NCBI GenBank assembly: GCA_019239425.1
Contig: JAFAZX010000060.1
Coordinates: 1 to 61,112, forward strand
DNA length: 61,112 nt
Source: Acidobacteriota bacterium
Lineage (GTDB): Bacteria > Acidobacteriota > Blastocatellia > Pyrinomonadales > Pyrinomonadaceae
Direction: 5' to 3'
The position numbers and the translations under genes are program-made. The notes beneath the pieces are model-generated. The model was given only the letters and a program-made list of their open reading frames with translations, was not told the origin of the DNA and did not search any database. Each line of letters opens with the position of its first letter. Positions within the stretch are counted from its first letter, which is position 1. Shown one piece after another: positions 9,345 to 17,427 of this stretch.

Positions 9345-10088
9345 ATGATGCGGCCTGTGGGATGGGAGGCACTCGGGCAGTGGGGCGCCGACGCCGCCCG
9401 CGTCGAGCCGCTCGCCGGCGGGGTCGCCAACGACGTGTGGAGCGTGCGCGTCTACGGGCGTCTCGCGGTCGGCCGCCTCGGTGCCAGGGGCGACGCCGAC
9501 CTCGCGTGGGAGACCGAACTCCTCCGGCACCTCGACCGCGAAGGCATGGCCGTGCCGGTGCCGATCCCGACGGAGGACGGCCGTTCGTTCGCAGGCGGCC
9601 TGGTGGTGATGACCTACGTGGAGGGCGGGCCGCCCGAGACGGAGGCCGACTGGCGCCGCGTGGCCGACACGCTCCGCCGACTCCACCGGCTGACGCGCGG
9701 CTGGCCGCAACGCCCGGGGTGGCGTTCGTCGATTGACCTCCTGCACGCAGAGACAGGGACGAAGGTCGACCTCGGCGCGATGCCGCGGGAGGGCGTTGCC
9801 CGGTGCCGCGCGGCGTGGGCGCGGCTCAGTGGGCGCGAGACGTGCGTCGTCCACGGCGACCCCAACCCGCGCAACGTCCGCGTGACCGCGAACCGGGTCG
9901 CGCTCATCGACTGGGACGAGGCGCACGTCGACGTCCCCGACCTCGACCTGGCGCTGCCCCACAACGCCGCCGGGCTCGACGAAGGCGCTTACGACATCGC
10001 CGCGCAGGCGTCGGCCGCGTGGGAGGCGGCCGTCTGCTGGGACGACGAGCACGCGGTCGGGCGGCTCGCCGAAGTTCGGGCGGTCTGA
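9345..10088 (+). CDS. APH-family phosphotransferase
   Basis: A 247-residue protein of the aminoglycoside/choline phosphotransferase kinase fold. Its catalytic loop is HGDPNPRNV and the metal-binding segment is LIDWDEAHVD. VVMTYVEGGPP is the hinge. The N-lobe is short and has no obvious lysine motif. Family members phosphorylate aminoglycosides, macrolides, choline or homoserine; nothing here identifies the substrate, so resistance should not be assumed. The first ATG (9345) is used; an in-frame TTG at 9336 is an alternative. Its place in the cassette-like array suggests acquisition by transfer. Confidence 0.8.
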   Translation: MMRPVGWEALGQWGADAARVEPLAGGVANDVWSVRVYGRLAVGRLGARGDADLAWETELLRHLDREGMAVPVPIPTEDGRSFAGGLVVMTYVEGGPPETEADWRRVADTLRRLHRLTRGWPQRPGWRSSIDLLHAETGTKVDLGAMPREGVARCRAAWARLSGRETCVVHGDPNPRNVRVTANRVALIDWDEAHVDVPDLDLALPHNAAGLDEGAYDIAAQASAAWEAAVCWDDEHAVGRLAEVRAV

Positions 10089-10101
10089 GCGTCGGCATGT
10101 G

Positions 10102-10173
10102 ATGACAGCGCCGGGCGCTTCCTACGAGGAGCTTGTGGCATACGGCTTCGAGGCGACTCTGGAAGGCGAGTAG
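10102..10173 (+). pseudogene. 23-codon ORF, possible gene tail
   Basis: Starts ATG at 10102 and ends TAG at 10171. It encodes an acidic peptide ending YEELVAYGFEATLEGE that reads like the C-terminus of a larger protein. It sits between two cassette-like genes and lacks a ribosome site. A gene remnant or a leader peptide are both possible. Confidence 0.25.
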
Positions 10174-10182
10174 GATAGAGGG

Positions 10183-10665
10183 ATGCAGCAGGAGATCACG
10201 ATGGTTGAGGTCGACTGGACAGAGGCAGTCGGCCCACGAACGGGCGTCGGTTCGCCGTACCTCTTCGGCTGGCTGCGCGCGTGCTACATGGAGCCGGGAT
10301 TTATCGCCGACGGCCGGGCGGTCGTCCTCGCCCGCGAGTCTCAGTCGGCGGGCTGGGCTCAGTACCAGGGGCCTGTGACCCGACCCGACGCGGACTCGCT
10401 CGTGAGCGCGTTCGCCCTCCTCGGCGTCCCGGAGCGAGCGCCCCGGGTCGAGGGCGTTCCCGATTCGTCCGACACCTGGGTTATGAGCACCATGCGTGTG
10501 GCCGTCAACGGCCGGACACAGACCTTCACCATCCAAGCCCAGTGCAGCGGGTTCCGGGGGCAAGAGGCGGACGGCCTGCGCGCGGCCTTTCAGCGAATCC
10601 TTGCCCTATCCGGCTACGGACATCAGCACACGATATTTCGCGACACAGGGGAATCGAACTGGTAG
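10183..10665 (+). CDS. Hypothetical protein
   Basis: 160 residues, soluble, with no signal peptide or membrane segment. No family is recognised. Two starts are plausible: ATG at 10183 (AGGA seven bases upstream) and ATG at 10201, which has a better AGGAG six bases upstream and would give 154 residues. It ends just before attC-like site D. Confidence 0.55.
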   Translation: MQQEITMVEVDWTEAVGPRTGVGSPYLFGWLRACYMEPGFIADGRAVVLARESQSAGWAQYQGPVTRPDADSLVSAFALLGVPERAPRVEGVPDSSDTWVMSTMRVAVNGRTQTFTIQAQCSGFRGQEADGLRAAFQRILALSGYGHQHTIFRDTGESNW

Positions 10666-10667
10666 CC

Positions 10668-10750
10668 GCCGCCGAACGACGGCCTGCGCCCGACCGCCGA
10701 CACGAAGGCTCTCATGTACAATCAGACATGCGGTGCCGGGCTTGAGACCC
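10668..10750 (+). repeat. attC-like site D
   Basis: The left arm (CGACGGCCTGCGCCCGACCG) matches that of site E, and the centre (GGCTCTCATGTACAATCAGA) is similar to site E. The right arm (GCGGTGCCGGGCTTGAG) appears to lack about eight internal bases compared with site E. The next gene starts 20 bases later. Confidence 0.45.
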
Positions 10751-10769
10751 CTACTCTACAGAGGGCGGT

Positions 10770-11066
10770 ATGGGCATCAAACAGTCACTGGCCGAATTCC
10801 CCGCGTTGAACTACGTAGGTCTCGCCTTCGGCCTGCTGCTCGCCTCCGGCGGGGCCTTCCTGTTCTGGCTCGCCCGGCCTTCCCCGCACGGGTACATCGA
10901 GCTGTTCTTCGCGATACCCGCGATTTGCGCCGGGCTGTTCTTCATCTCGGTGTCGCTGCTTTTCGCCTACCACCGACTTCACTGGGGCCTGAAGTTGCTG
11001 GCCGCCGTCCTCCTGGCCGCGGCGGTGTTTCCGTTGGTAGAGATTGCGCTGCTGCTGTGGCGGTGA
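10770..11066 (+). CDS. Small membrane protein, hypothetical
   Basis: 98 residues with three predicted membrane spans: roughly 15-34 (YVGLAFGLLLASGGAFLFWL), 43-65 and 71-96. GAGGGCGGT upstream of the ATG is a weak ribosome site. No family is recognised. It begins right after attC-like site D, and its stop lies ten bases before the next gene, so the two are probably cotranscribed. Confidence 0.6.
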   Translation: MGIKQSLAEFPALNYVGLAFGLLLASGGAFLFWLARPSPHGYIELFFAIPAICAGLFFISVSLLFAYHRLHWGLKLLAAVLLAAAVFPLVEIALLLWR

Positions 11067-11075
11067 TGAAGATCA

Positions 11076-11570
11076 ATGACGCCTTCGGCCAATGACACCC
11101 TTGAGATCAGGCCGCTCGCCGGCGCGTCGGAGACTGAGGACTGCGCCCGCATGATGGCCGACACCGACCCGTGGCTGACGCTCGGGCGCAATTACGAGGC
11201 CTGCTTACAGACCGTCGGCGATCAATCGAAAGAGGTCTACGTCGCCCGGCTCGGCGGGGCGGTCGCGGGCTTCCTGATCATCAACATGGCGGGGCCGTTC
11301 GCGGGCTACATCCAGACGGTGTGCGTGCACCCGCGGCGCCGCGGGCAGGGGATCGGCAGCAGGCTCATCCGTTGGGCCGAAGAGCGCATCTTCCGCGAGA
11401 GCCCGAATGTATTCATGTGCGTCTCGTCATTCAACGGCGGGGCGGCGAAGCTCTACCGGCGACTGGGGTACGAGGTCGTCGGGGAGTTGAAGGACTACGT
11501 GGTGCGGGGGCACTCGGAGTTCCTGCTGCGGAAGAGCGCGGGGCCGTGGGCAGAGTTCCGGCAGGGGTAA
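11076..11570 (+). CDS. GNAT-family N-acetyltransferase
   Basis: 164 residues, the normal size for a one-domain GNAT. The acetyl-CoA pyrophosphate-binding motif is RRRGQGIGSRLI (about residues 88-99), preceded by the beta-4 strand YIQTVCVHP. The FNGGAAKLYRRLGYEVVG motif B follows. The enzyme transfers an acetyl group to an amine; the acceptor cannot be inferred. It is close behind the small membrane protein gene. Confidence 0.82.
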   Translation: MTPSANDTLEIRPLAGASETEDCARMMADTDPWLTLGRNYEACLQTVGDQSKEVYVARLGGAVAGFLIINMAGPFAGYIQTVCVHPRRRGQGIGSRLIRWAEERIFRESPNVFMCVSSFNGGAAKLYRRLGYEVVGELKDYVVRGHSEFLLRKSAGPWAEFRQG

Positions 11571-11634
11571 GCCGGGACGCGTGGAGCCGAGGCAGGCGTC
11601 AGATTTCCACATAAGTGAAAGGGTAGTGAGGCGT

Positions 11635-12495
11635 ATGACGAAGAATAAGAAAAAGGGCTTGCCGGAAATCACGAAGAAAGATTTATGGATGGTCTTTTTT
11701 GCTTTCTTCTCTGTTTTTATGTTTGTCGGCTATATGAGGGGGCGGTCTGTTAGGTATTCGCCGGAACGGTTGCGCGCGGACTTACTTAAGTCACATAAAA
11801 ATGATTTCAAATTAGTCCGGGATAGAGAATGGAGAATGCAGATCGTTTATGCTTGCCCGAGTAATGAGTACCGTTATGAGATCGACGGTAATGTAGTTCA
11901 CGCTATGGATTTCAAAGACAGTCTGCCTGAAGGTACGTCGCCAATCGAACCCGCCATATTATCCGACAAGGAAATTATCAATTCATTCCTGGTGGGTGCC
12001 GGCGGCGCCGGCGGCGCGGCATCTATCTGGACTGTAAGAGAAGTGTTCGCTTACGTCGGCGAATCATCGGGGCGTGGGCTGACATCAAGCTCGAAGGTCA
12101 AACTTGTGATATACGCTGTGCTCGGGTCGCTCGTCGGATATGAGATCGGAAAATCGTTCGCTCTCAGTAGGGAGCTGACGTGTGATTACGTCGGGTACTC
12201 GAACCTGTTAAATAGCCGAGACGAATGGAAACCGATAGAGAGGGCCATGTGGTGGGGAGAGTATGAGAGAGTTAAGAAACTGCCCTCATTAGGTGAATGC
12301 GGTTCAACCGATGAAGCCGTTAATCAAGTACAGAAGACGAAGCTCAACGACGCGTTAACAAAACTCGGACAATATGAAGAGGGGGACGTGTCCGTAGTAG
12401 GGCATGATTATTCCTCGTCAGATTTTAAAGCGCTCTACGATTTTGAGGCGGTGAAAAATGAATATGTTAAAGCTTGCGGTAAGACCAAAGACTGA
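11635..12495 (+). CDS. Hypothetical membrane-anchored protein, low-GC gene
   Basis: 286 residues from the ATG at 11635; an in-frame GTG at 11581 would add 18 residues. The N-terminus is basic (MTKNKKKGLPEITKK) and followed by one strong membrane span (WMVFFAFFSVFMFVGYM). Two weaker hydrophobic stretches lie in the middle, one Gly/Ala-rich. No family is recognised. Base composition drops sharply here, with A- and T-ending codons, unlike all neighbours upstream, which indicates recent acquisition from a lower-GC source. Confidence 0.6.
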   Translation: MTKNKKKGLPEITKKDLWMVFFAFFSVFMFVGYMRGRSVRYSPERLRADLLKSHKNDFKLVRDREWRMQIVYACPSNEYRYEIDGNVVHAMDFKDSLPEGTSPIEPAILSDKEIINSFLVGAGGAGGAASIWTVREVFAYVGESSGRGLTSSSKVKLVIYAVLGSLVGYEIGKSFALSRELTCDYVGYSNLLNSRDEWKPIERAMWWGEYERVKKLPSLGECGSTDEAVNQVQKTKLNDALTKLGQYEEGDVSVVGHDYSSSDFKALYDFEAVKNEYVKACGKTKD

Positions 12496-12516
12496 AGCCG
12501 TGCGGGCCTACTGGTC

Positions 12517-13209
12517 ATGTCTCGAAAGAACATAATTAAAATACTGTGCGTGGTCGGGGCGGCATTCTTATGTGCTTTGCTCTACGACGGGTGGATTAAT
12601 CGTGGAACGGGATACGGCGTCAGATTCGTCGGTGAGGATTCAGAAACACCGAAGCGCAATTTGCCGGCCGACGAGACGGTAACAGTTGCGGATTTGTTGG
12701 AGGCTTTCAAAACGAATAGAGATGGGGCAAGCAAACAGTATATAGGTAAAGTAGTCATGATCCGCGGCCTGGTCGGCGAGGTGGTGAAAGATGGACTTAG
12801 GCAGACGGAAAGGAACGCGCAACGTTGGTATCACCCGGAGAGTCAGCTTGATAAATACGTCTTACTAGTATCAGAAACGCATCTTCAGGGCTGGCATAAG
12901 GAGACGCTGCCTTTCGATAGGAGTAGAGACGTTTTCGGGGATGCGGTCGTCCAATTCGAAGGTGTCTATTGTGAATTTGAACGCGGGTTTGCACCTTATC
13001 GAGTAGGCGAGAACATGAATAAAATTGAAAAGAAAGAGTTGTTAGTCAGGTGTCAAATTAAGGGCTACGAAAGAGGAGTGATAACGAAGTCTGACGGCTA
13101 TCGCTCGACAGATTATCCAGCAGAGTATCGGGGACATGAAAAAGATAAGGTGTTGGCGGTTAATTGTACTGAAAGAGATGCCGTGGTCGAAAAAGACCCG
13201 TTCGAGTAA
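12517..13209 (+). CDS. Membrane-anchored protein with tRNA_anti-like OB-fold region
   Basis: 230 residues. An N-terminal hydrophobic segment (IIKILCVVGAAFLCALLY) looks like an uncleaved anchor. Residues about 52-90 (TVADLLEAFKTNRDGASKQY, then IGKVVMIRGLVGEVVKDG) resemble the tRNA_anti-like OB-fold domain found in many small exported proteins. The C-terminal half is charged and unassigned. It follows the previous low-GC gene by 21 bases and shares its composition, so the pair likely arrived together. Confidence 0.55.
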   Translation: MSRKNIIKILCVVGAAFLCALLYDGWINRGTGYGVRFVGEDSETPKRNLPADETVTVADLLEAFKTNRDGASKQYIGKVVMIRGLVGEVVKDGLRQTERNAQRWYHPESQLDKYVLLVSETHLQGWHKETLPFDRSRDVFGDAVVQFEGVYCEFERGFAPYRVGENMNKIEKKELLVRCQIKGYERGVITKSDGYRSTDYPAEYRGHEKDKVLAVNCTERDAVVEKDPFE

Positions 13210-13257
13210 CATCCTGCGTCGGTGTGTTGCCCATAATATTTACTCAAGCGGCAACCT

Positions 13258-13342
13258 GCCAACGGCCTGCACCCGACCCGCGACGCAACGGCTTTCATGT
13301 AATTCAAATGTGTAGTGCGGTGGGTGAGGCCGGGCGTCGGGC
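13258..13342 (+). repeat. attC-like site E
   Basis: The left arm (AACGGCCTGCACCCGACCCG) and right arm (GCGGTGGGTGAGGCCGGGCG) form an imperfect dyad with a spacer of about 35 bases. The right end GTCGGGC stands where site A has GTTAGAC. The next gene starts 41 bases later. Sites A, D and E are clearly related in sequence. Confidence 0.5.
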
Positions 13343-13382
13343 GGCTGTGAGGTTCGAAAATTCGTGCGGATGGAGGCGATGA

Positions 13383-13787
13383 ATGGCAAGAGTGACAGGG
13401 ATCGGCGGCGTCTTCTTTAAGAGCAGGACAGACCGTGCCGCGCTCGCGGCGTGGTATCAGAAGCACCTGGGCATGCCGCTGGAGAGCTTCGGCGGCGCCG
13501 TCCTGAGGTGGCCGGATGACAAGGCCGAGGACAAGGGACTCACCGTGTGGCACGTCGCGGAACCGGAGAGCCAGTGGTTCAGCCCCAGCGACTCCCCGTT
13601 CATGATCAACTACCGCGTCGACAACCTCGACGAGCTGATCGCGCAGCTCCGCGCGGACGGGGTCGAAGTCGTCGGAGGCCCCGAGTCGCATGAGAACGGG
13701 AAGTTCGCTTGGGTCATGGACCCGGAGGGGAACAAGATGGAGTTGTGGGAGCCGATGATCTGGGACGAGAAGAACAAGGGCGCCTGA
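13383..13787 (+). CDS. VOC-family protein (glyoxalase/bleomycin-resistance fold)
   Basis: 134 residues, one vicinal-oxygen-chelate module pair: GIGGVFFKSRTDRAALAAWY at the start, a central dimer-like strand (PFMINYRVDNLDELIAQLR) and the closing DPEGNKMELWEP with the usual glutamate. The first metal-ligand position is Phe rather than His, so metal-dependent catalysis is doubtful and a binding or sequestration role is possible. It is the first gene after attC-like site E. Confidence 0.8.
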   Translation: MARVTGIGGVFFKSRTDRAALAAWYQKHLGMPLESFGGAVLRWPDDKAEDKGLTVWHVAEPESQWFSPSDSPFMINYRVDNLDELIAQLRADGVEVVGGPESHENGKFAWVMDPEGNKMELWEPMIWDEKNKGA

Positions 13788-13846
13788 CGCACGGGCAGCC
13801 GGCGCGAAGTCTGCCGCAGAGGAGGTGGGAGGGCGACGGCCAGCTG

Positions 13847-13948
13847 ATGCGGTTCACGCGGAGGCGTTACGTGTGGCTCGCCAGGCGGTTCAGGCAGAAC
13901 GGGCGAAAGGAAGTCATTCCTCTGCCGGCGCAATCCTCTAACGAATGA
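13847..13948 (+). CDS. Possible 33-residue basic peptide
   Basis: ATG at 13847, stop at 13946. The peptide is very basic (MRFTRRRYVWLARRFRQNGR at its start). There is no good ribosome site and no match is recognised. It could equally be a noncoding spacer between the VOC gene and the next ORF. Confidence 0.2.
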   Translation: MRFTRRRYVWLARRFRQNGRKEVIPLPAQSSNE

Positions 13949-13954
13949 CACCGG

Positions 13955-14467
13955 ATGCGTACCTTAGAGAAAGCGGAAAGGGAGTTGGCCGCGGGTAACC
14001 TCTGGCGTGCGAAAGAGATTCTGCAAGGCACGCTCCCGCAGGCCGGCTATCACGTCGAGCTGTTCGAAATGCTGGGGGCCGTGTTGCTGCGGATGGGCGA
14101 CCTGCCCGAAGCCGGCAAGTTCCTCTTCCTGTCGGGGGTCAGGAGGCCCGAGTATGAGCAGGCGGTCGGCACCTTCCTTCGTAAGTATGGAAAGACCGGG
14201 CCGTACGATTTCTACCGGCTACTCCCGCGCGGCGCGAGGCTGGCCGCCCTGTCGGAGTACCCTGTCGAGGTGGCGCAGGAGCTGAGGAGGCGGGGCCTCC
14301 CAGAGTCCCTGAGGGACGCGGGCGGGAGGGTTTTGACTCAGCCCGAGACGGGCGGCGGCGTCATAGCCTGGGGCTCCTGCCTGATACTCGCCGCGGCGAT
14401 AGGCGCTTTAATCATCTTAGGAATCATCAAGCTTAAGGAGATCGTCCCCTGGTTACACCGCACCTGA
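13955..14467 (+). CDS. DUF6584-like helical-repeat protein with C-terminal membrane anchor
   Basis: 170 residues. The first 70 form a TPR-like helical pair (AERELAAGNLWRAKEILQG, then MLGAVLLRMGDLPEAGKFLF), a pattern I associate with DUF6584-type proteins. Residues about 138-160 (IAWGSCLILAAAIGALIILG) are a single membrane span, so the helical part probably lies on one face of the membrane. Function unknown. Last gene of the cassette-like run. Confidence 0.55.
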   Translation: MRTLEKAERELAAGNLWRAKEILQGTLPQAGYHVELFEMLGAVLLRMGDLPEAGKFLFLSGVRRPEYEQAVGTFLRKYGKTGPYDFYRLLPRGARLAALSEYPVEVAQELRRRGLPESLRDAGGRVLTQPETGGGVIAWGSCLILAAAIGALIILGIIKLKEIVPWLHRT

Positions 14468-14552
14468 CAACGGCGTGCTGCGGGGCGATGCCTGCGGCAG
14501 GTATGGCCGGCTCGGCGGTTGCCCCCGCTTTCATGAATTGATCGAACGCGCC
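14464..14552 (+). repeat. Degenerate attC-like remnant F
   Basis: ACAACGGCGTGCTGCGG resembles the left arms of sites A, D and E, and CCGCTTTCATGAATTGAT resembles the centres of D and E. No matching right arm is found. It may be a truncated last site of the array. Confidence 0.3.
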
Positions 14553-14714
14553 CCCCGCTATTGACATCCACACGGCCCCGGCATATCTTTCCGCCCGCCC
14601 ACCGACACGCACGGCTCATCGACGGTGCCATTCGCCACCGGTAGCAGTCCGACCACACGCCTCTCCGTGGCCGGCAAGTTCAAACGGCTAACTTCAAAAG
14701 GTTGGAGCATGACA

Positions 14715-17348
14715 ATGAGGATAAAAGTCGCTTGGTCGCTGTTAACGCTCGTCTTCGTGGTCGGGGCGGCTCTGACGTACACGCGAAGCGCATCTTCGAG
14801 TTCCCCTGACCGACACGCGGCAACTCCGCGCGTTGTCCCCAGGAATTTCAACCTGCTGCTGCCGTTCGCGACGACGCTCGACGTAGACCGTTCGGACGAC
14901 ACGGCCTCCGCCACGGCCTGCACGAACGCGCCCAACGATTGCAGCCTGCGCGGCGCCGTCATCAACGCGAACGCCGCCCCCGGCGCGTTGCCCGTGACCA
15001 TCAACCTGCAGCCTTCCACCACCTACAACCTGACGCTGACCAACGCGGCGCAGGAGAACGCGGCGTCGACGGGCGACCTCGACATCAACACGACGCTCCA
15101 CCCGGTCACGATTGTCGGCGGCGGCTCGGCGGGGCCGGGCGCGTCAATCATCGACGCCTCCGGGCTGAACGTCGGCACCGCGCACGACCGCGCGTTTCAA
15201 ATCACGGGGCCGGGCGTCGCCGTCACCTTCCAAGACCTCGTCATACAGAACGGCCAGGCCGCCGACGACGGCGGCAGCGGAGCCAGCACTAACCCCGCGG
15301 CACAGAACTCGACGCGCGCGGGCGGGTGCATCCTCAACGGGGCGGGCATCGACGTCAACGGGGTCGCGATTAACGGCGGCGGCACCGTGAGCCTGACGAA
15401 CGTCACGCTCCAGTCGTGCCAGGTGCTCGGCAAGGGCGACTCGCAGGTCAACCAACCCAACGCACTGGAGGCCCTGGGCGGCGGACTCGCCAGCATCGGG
15501 GCGACCGGCAACGTAAACATCGCCGGCAGCACGTTGACTTCAAACTCCGCGCTGGGCGGAGACGGCGGCAACTTCAACAACGGGAACGCGGGGGCCGCCA
15601 AGGGCGGGTCGATCTACTTCACGGGCGTCGCGCTCAACATCAGCGGCTCCAAAATCACTTCGAGCCACGCGACGGGAGGCGAAGGCGGCGACGGCCCCGG
15701 CAACCAGCAGAACGGGGGCGGCGGCGGCCGTGCGCACGGCGGCGGCGCGTACGCCGGCACCGGCACGGTGACGATCAACAACTCGACTTTCGAGAGCTGC
15801 GCCGCGACCGGGGGGAACGCCGGGACGGGACAGAACGGGGGCAACTTCGGCGGCGAGGCCGGCGGCGGCGGCCTCTACAGTTTCGCTAACACCACGGTGA
15901 CCAACTCGACCTTTGATTCGAACACCGCCACCGGCGGGCGCGGCGGCGACGCGTTCGGGCCGGACTGTTTCGGCGGCCACATCGCGCTCGACGGCGGGGC
16001 CGCCCGCGGCGGCGCGATCCTGGCCGACAACGGCAGCCTGACCGTCAACACCGCGACCTTCGCGAACAACTCCGTCAAGGGAGGTGACGGCGGCGACGGC
16101 GGAAAGACTAACGGTGGAACCTGCAGCGGCAGCCAGCACGGAGCCGGCGGCGTCGCGCAGGGCGGCGCGATTACCAACCAGAATATGGGCACCACCGTTA
16201 ACATCAAGCACGGGACGATCAGCGGTAACAGCGCCCAGGCCGGCAACAGCGGCGTGAACCAACCGGGAGTGAGCCTGCCCGCGCGCCCGGTCGCGGAAGG
16301 CACGGGCGGCGGCATCCGCGTCGGCCCCGGCGCGGCGACTCTGGAGAACACGATCATCGCCAACAACACGGCCGCCAACGGCACGGGCGACGCCACGGGC
16401 GCACCCGTCCCAGGCCCAGACGTGGACGGCAACGTCACCAGCAACGGCCACAACCTCGTCGGCAACGCGACCGAGGCGACGGGCTTTACGGGGACGGGCG
16501 ACCTGACCGGCGTCAACCCGTCGTTAATGGCCCTGGCGGACAACGGCGGGCCGACTCAGACGATGGCGCTCTCGCCCGGCAGCCCGGCCATCGACGCGGG
16601 CGTGGCGGCCGGCGCCTCGTTCGACCAGCGCGGACGGCCGCGCACCTACAACGACCCGGGCGTCGCCGACGCCGCGACCAGCGACGGCACGGACATCGGC
16701 GCCTTCGAACTCCAGCCTCTTTGCAGCCTGGCGTGTCCGGGTGACGTGGAAGTTTCGAACGACCCGAACGAGTGCGGCGCGGTCGTCGAGTACACGGAGC
16801 CTGCGGGCGCGGGCTGCGGCACGGTCACTTGCGACCACCCCTCCGGCTCCTTCTTCGGCGTGGGCGAGACGACGGTCACCTGCACGAGCACGGCCGGGCC
16901 GTCCTGTAGCTTCACCGTCACCGTCAACGACACGCAGGCGCCGAAGATTACGACCGGCGGTTCCGTCACGCTGTGGCCCCCGAATCACAAGTACCAGACC
17001 TTCAGCGTCAACGACCTGGTCGCGGGCGCGGTCGATAACTGTGACGCGGGCGTGGGCGTCGGCGGCGTGCGGATTAAGAAGGTGACGAGCGACGAGCTCG
17101 AGAACAGCGGCGGGGACGGCAGCACTCTGAACGACATCGTGGTTGCGGCCGACTGCAAGTCATTGAAGCTGCGCGCGGAGCGCGTGGGCGGCGGCAACGG
17201 GCGGGTCTACACGATTACGCTCAAGGTGGCCGACGCCTCGGGCAACGTCGGCACCGCCACGGCGACGGTCACCGTACCCAACTCACAGAACGGCGCCGCC
17301 GCGGTGGACGACGGGCCGCATTACACTGTTCTGAGCAACTGTCCGTAA
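14715..17348 (+). CDS. Secreted repeat protein, CSLREA/choice-of-anchor-Q type with HYR-like domain
   Basis: 877 residues from the ATG at 14715, chosen because GGAG lies seven bases upstream; an ATG at 14709 is too close to that site. A hydrophobic signal (VAWSLLTLVFVVGAALTY) is followed by a CSLRGAVINANA motif typical of CSLREA-domain exoproteins. Then come long Gly/Asn/Thr-rich right-handed beta-helix repeats, with segments such as NSTFDSNTATGG and DNGGPTQTMALSPGSPAID of choice-of-anchor Q proteins. A Cys-rich HYR-like domain follows (about residues 675-740), then a final beta-domain. Likely surface-exposed or released. No autotransporter barrel is seen, so export must use another route. 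Confidence 0.8.
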   Translation: MRIKVAWSLLTLVFVVGAALTYTRSASSSSPDRHAATPRVVPRNFNLLLPFATTLDVDRSDDTASATACTNAPNDCSLRGAVINANAAPGALPVTINLQPSTTYNLTLTNAAQENAASTGDLDINTTLHPVTIVGGGSAGPGASIIDASGLNVGTAHDRAFQITGPGVAVTFQDLVIQNGQAADDGGSGASTNPAAQNSTRAGGCILNGAGIDVNGVAINGGGTVSLTNVTLQSCQVLGKGDSQVNQPNALEALGGGLASIGATGNVNIAGSTLTSNSALGGDGGNFNNGNAGAAKGGSIYFTGVALNISGSKITSSHATGGEGGDGPGNQQNGGGGGRAHGGGAYAGTGTVTINNSTFESCAATGGNAGTGQNGGNFGGEAGGGGLYSFANTTVTNSTFDSNTATGGRGGDAFGPDCFGGHIALDGGAARGGAILADNGSLTVNTATFANNSVKGGDGGDGGKTNGGTCSGSQHGAGGVAQGGAITNQNMGTTVNIKHGTISGNSAQAGNSGVNQPGVSLPARPVAEGTGGGIRVGPGAATLENTIIANNTAANGTGDATGAPVPGPDVDGNVTSNGHNLVGNATEATGFTGTGDLTGVNPSLMALADNGGPTQTMALSPGSPAIDAGVAAGASFDQRGRPRTYNDPGVADAATSDGTDIGAFELQPLCSLACPGDVEVSNDPNECGAVVEYTEPAGAGCGTVTCDHPSGSFFGVGETTVTCTSTAGPSCSFTVTVNDTQAPKITTGGSVTLWPPNHKYQTFSVNDLVAGAVDNCDAGVGVGGVRIKKVTSDELENSGGDGSTLNDIVVAADCKSLKLRAERVGGGNGRVYTITLKVADASGNVGTATATVTVPNSQNGAAAVDDGPHYTVLSNCP

Positions 17349-17357
17349 GCTGGAGGT

Positions 17358-17419
17358 AACCACAGAGACATAGCTTGATGCGGTATCTGCTCCAAGCTGT
17401 GTCTCTGTGTCCCTGTGGT
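17358..17419. repeat. CACAGAGACACAGAG inverted repeat, copy 4
   Basis: A shortened and diverged copy: the left arm lacks one CAGAGACA unit relative to the right arm. It lies between two convergent genes, a position that suits a bidirectional terminator. Confidence 0.8.
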
Positions 17420-17427
17420 GAACTGTT

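Noticed and set aside
9345..10088. Calling the APH-family gene an aminoglycoside resistance gene
   Set aside because: Only general family motifs are visible; many relatives phosphorylate other substrates.
13320..13360. TTCGAA motif resembling a tRNA T-arm
   Set aside because: No acceptor stem, D-arm or anticodon arm could be paired around it; it belongs to the attC-like region.
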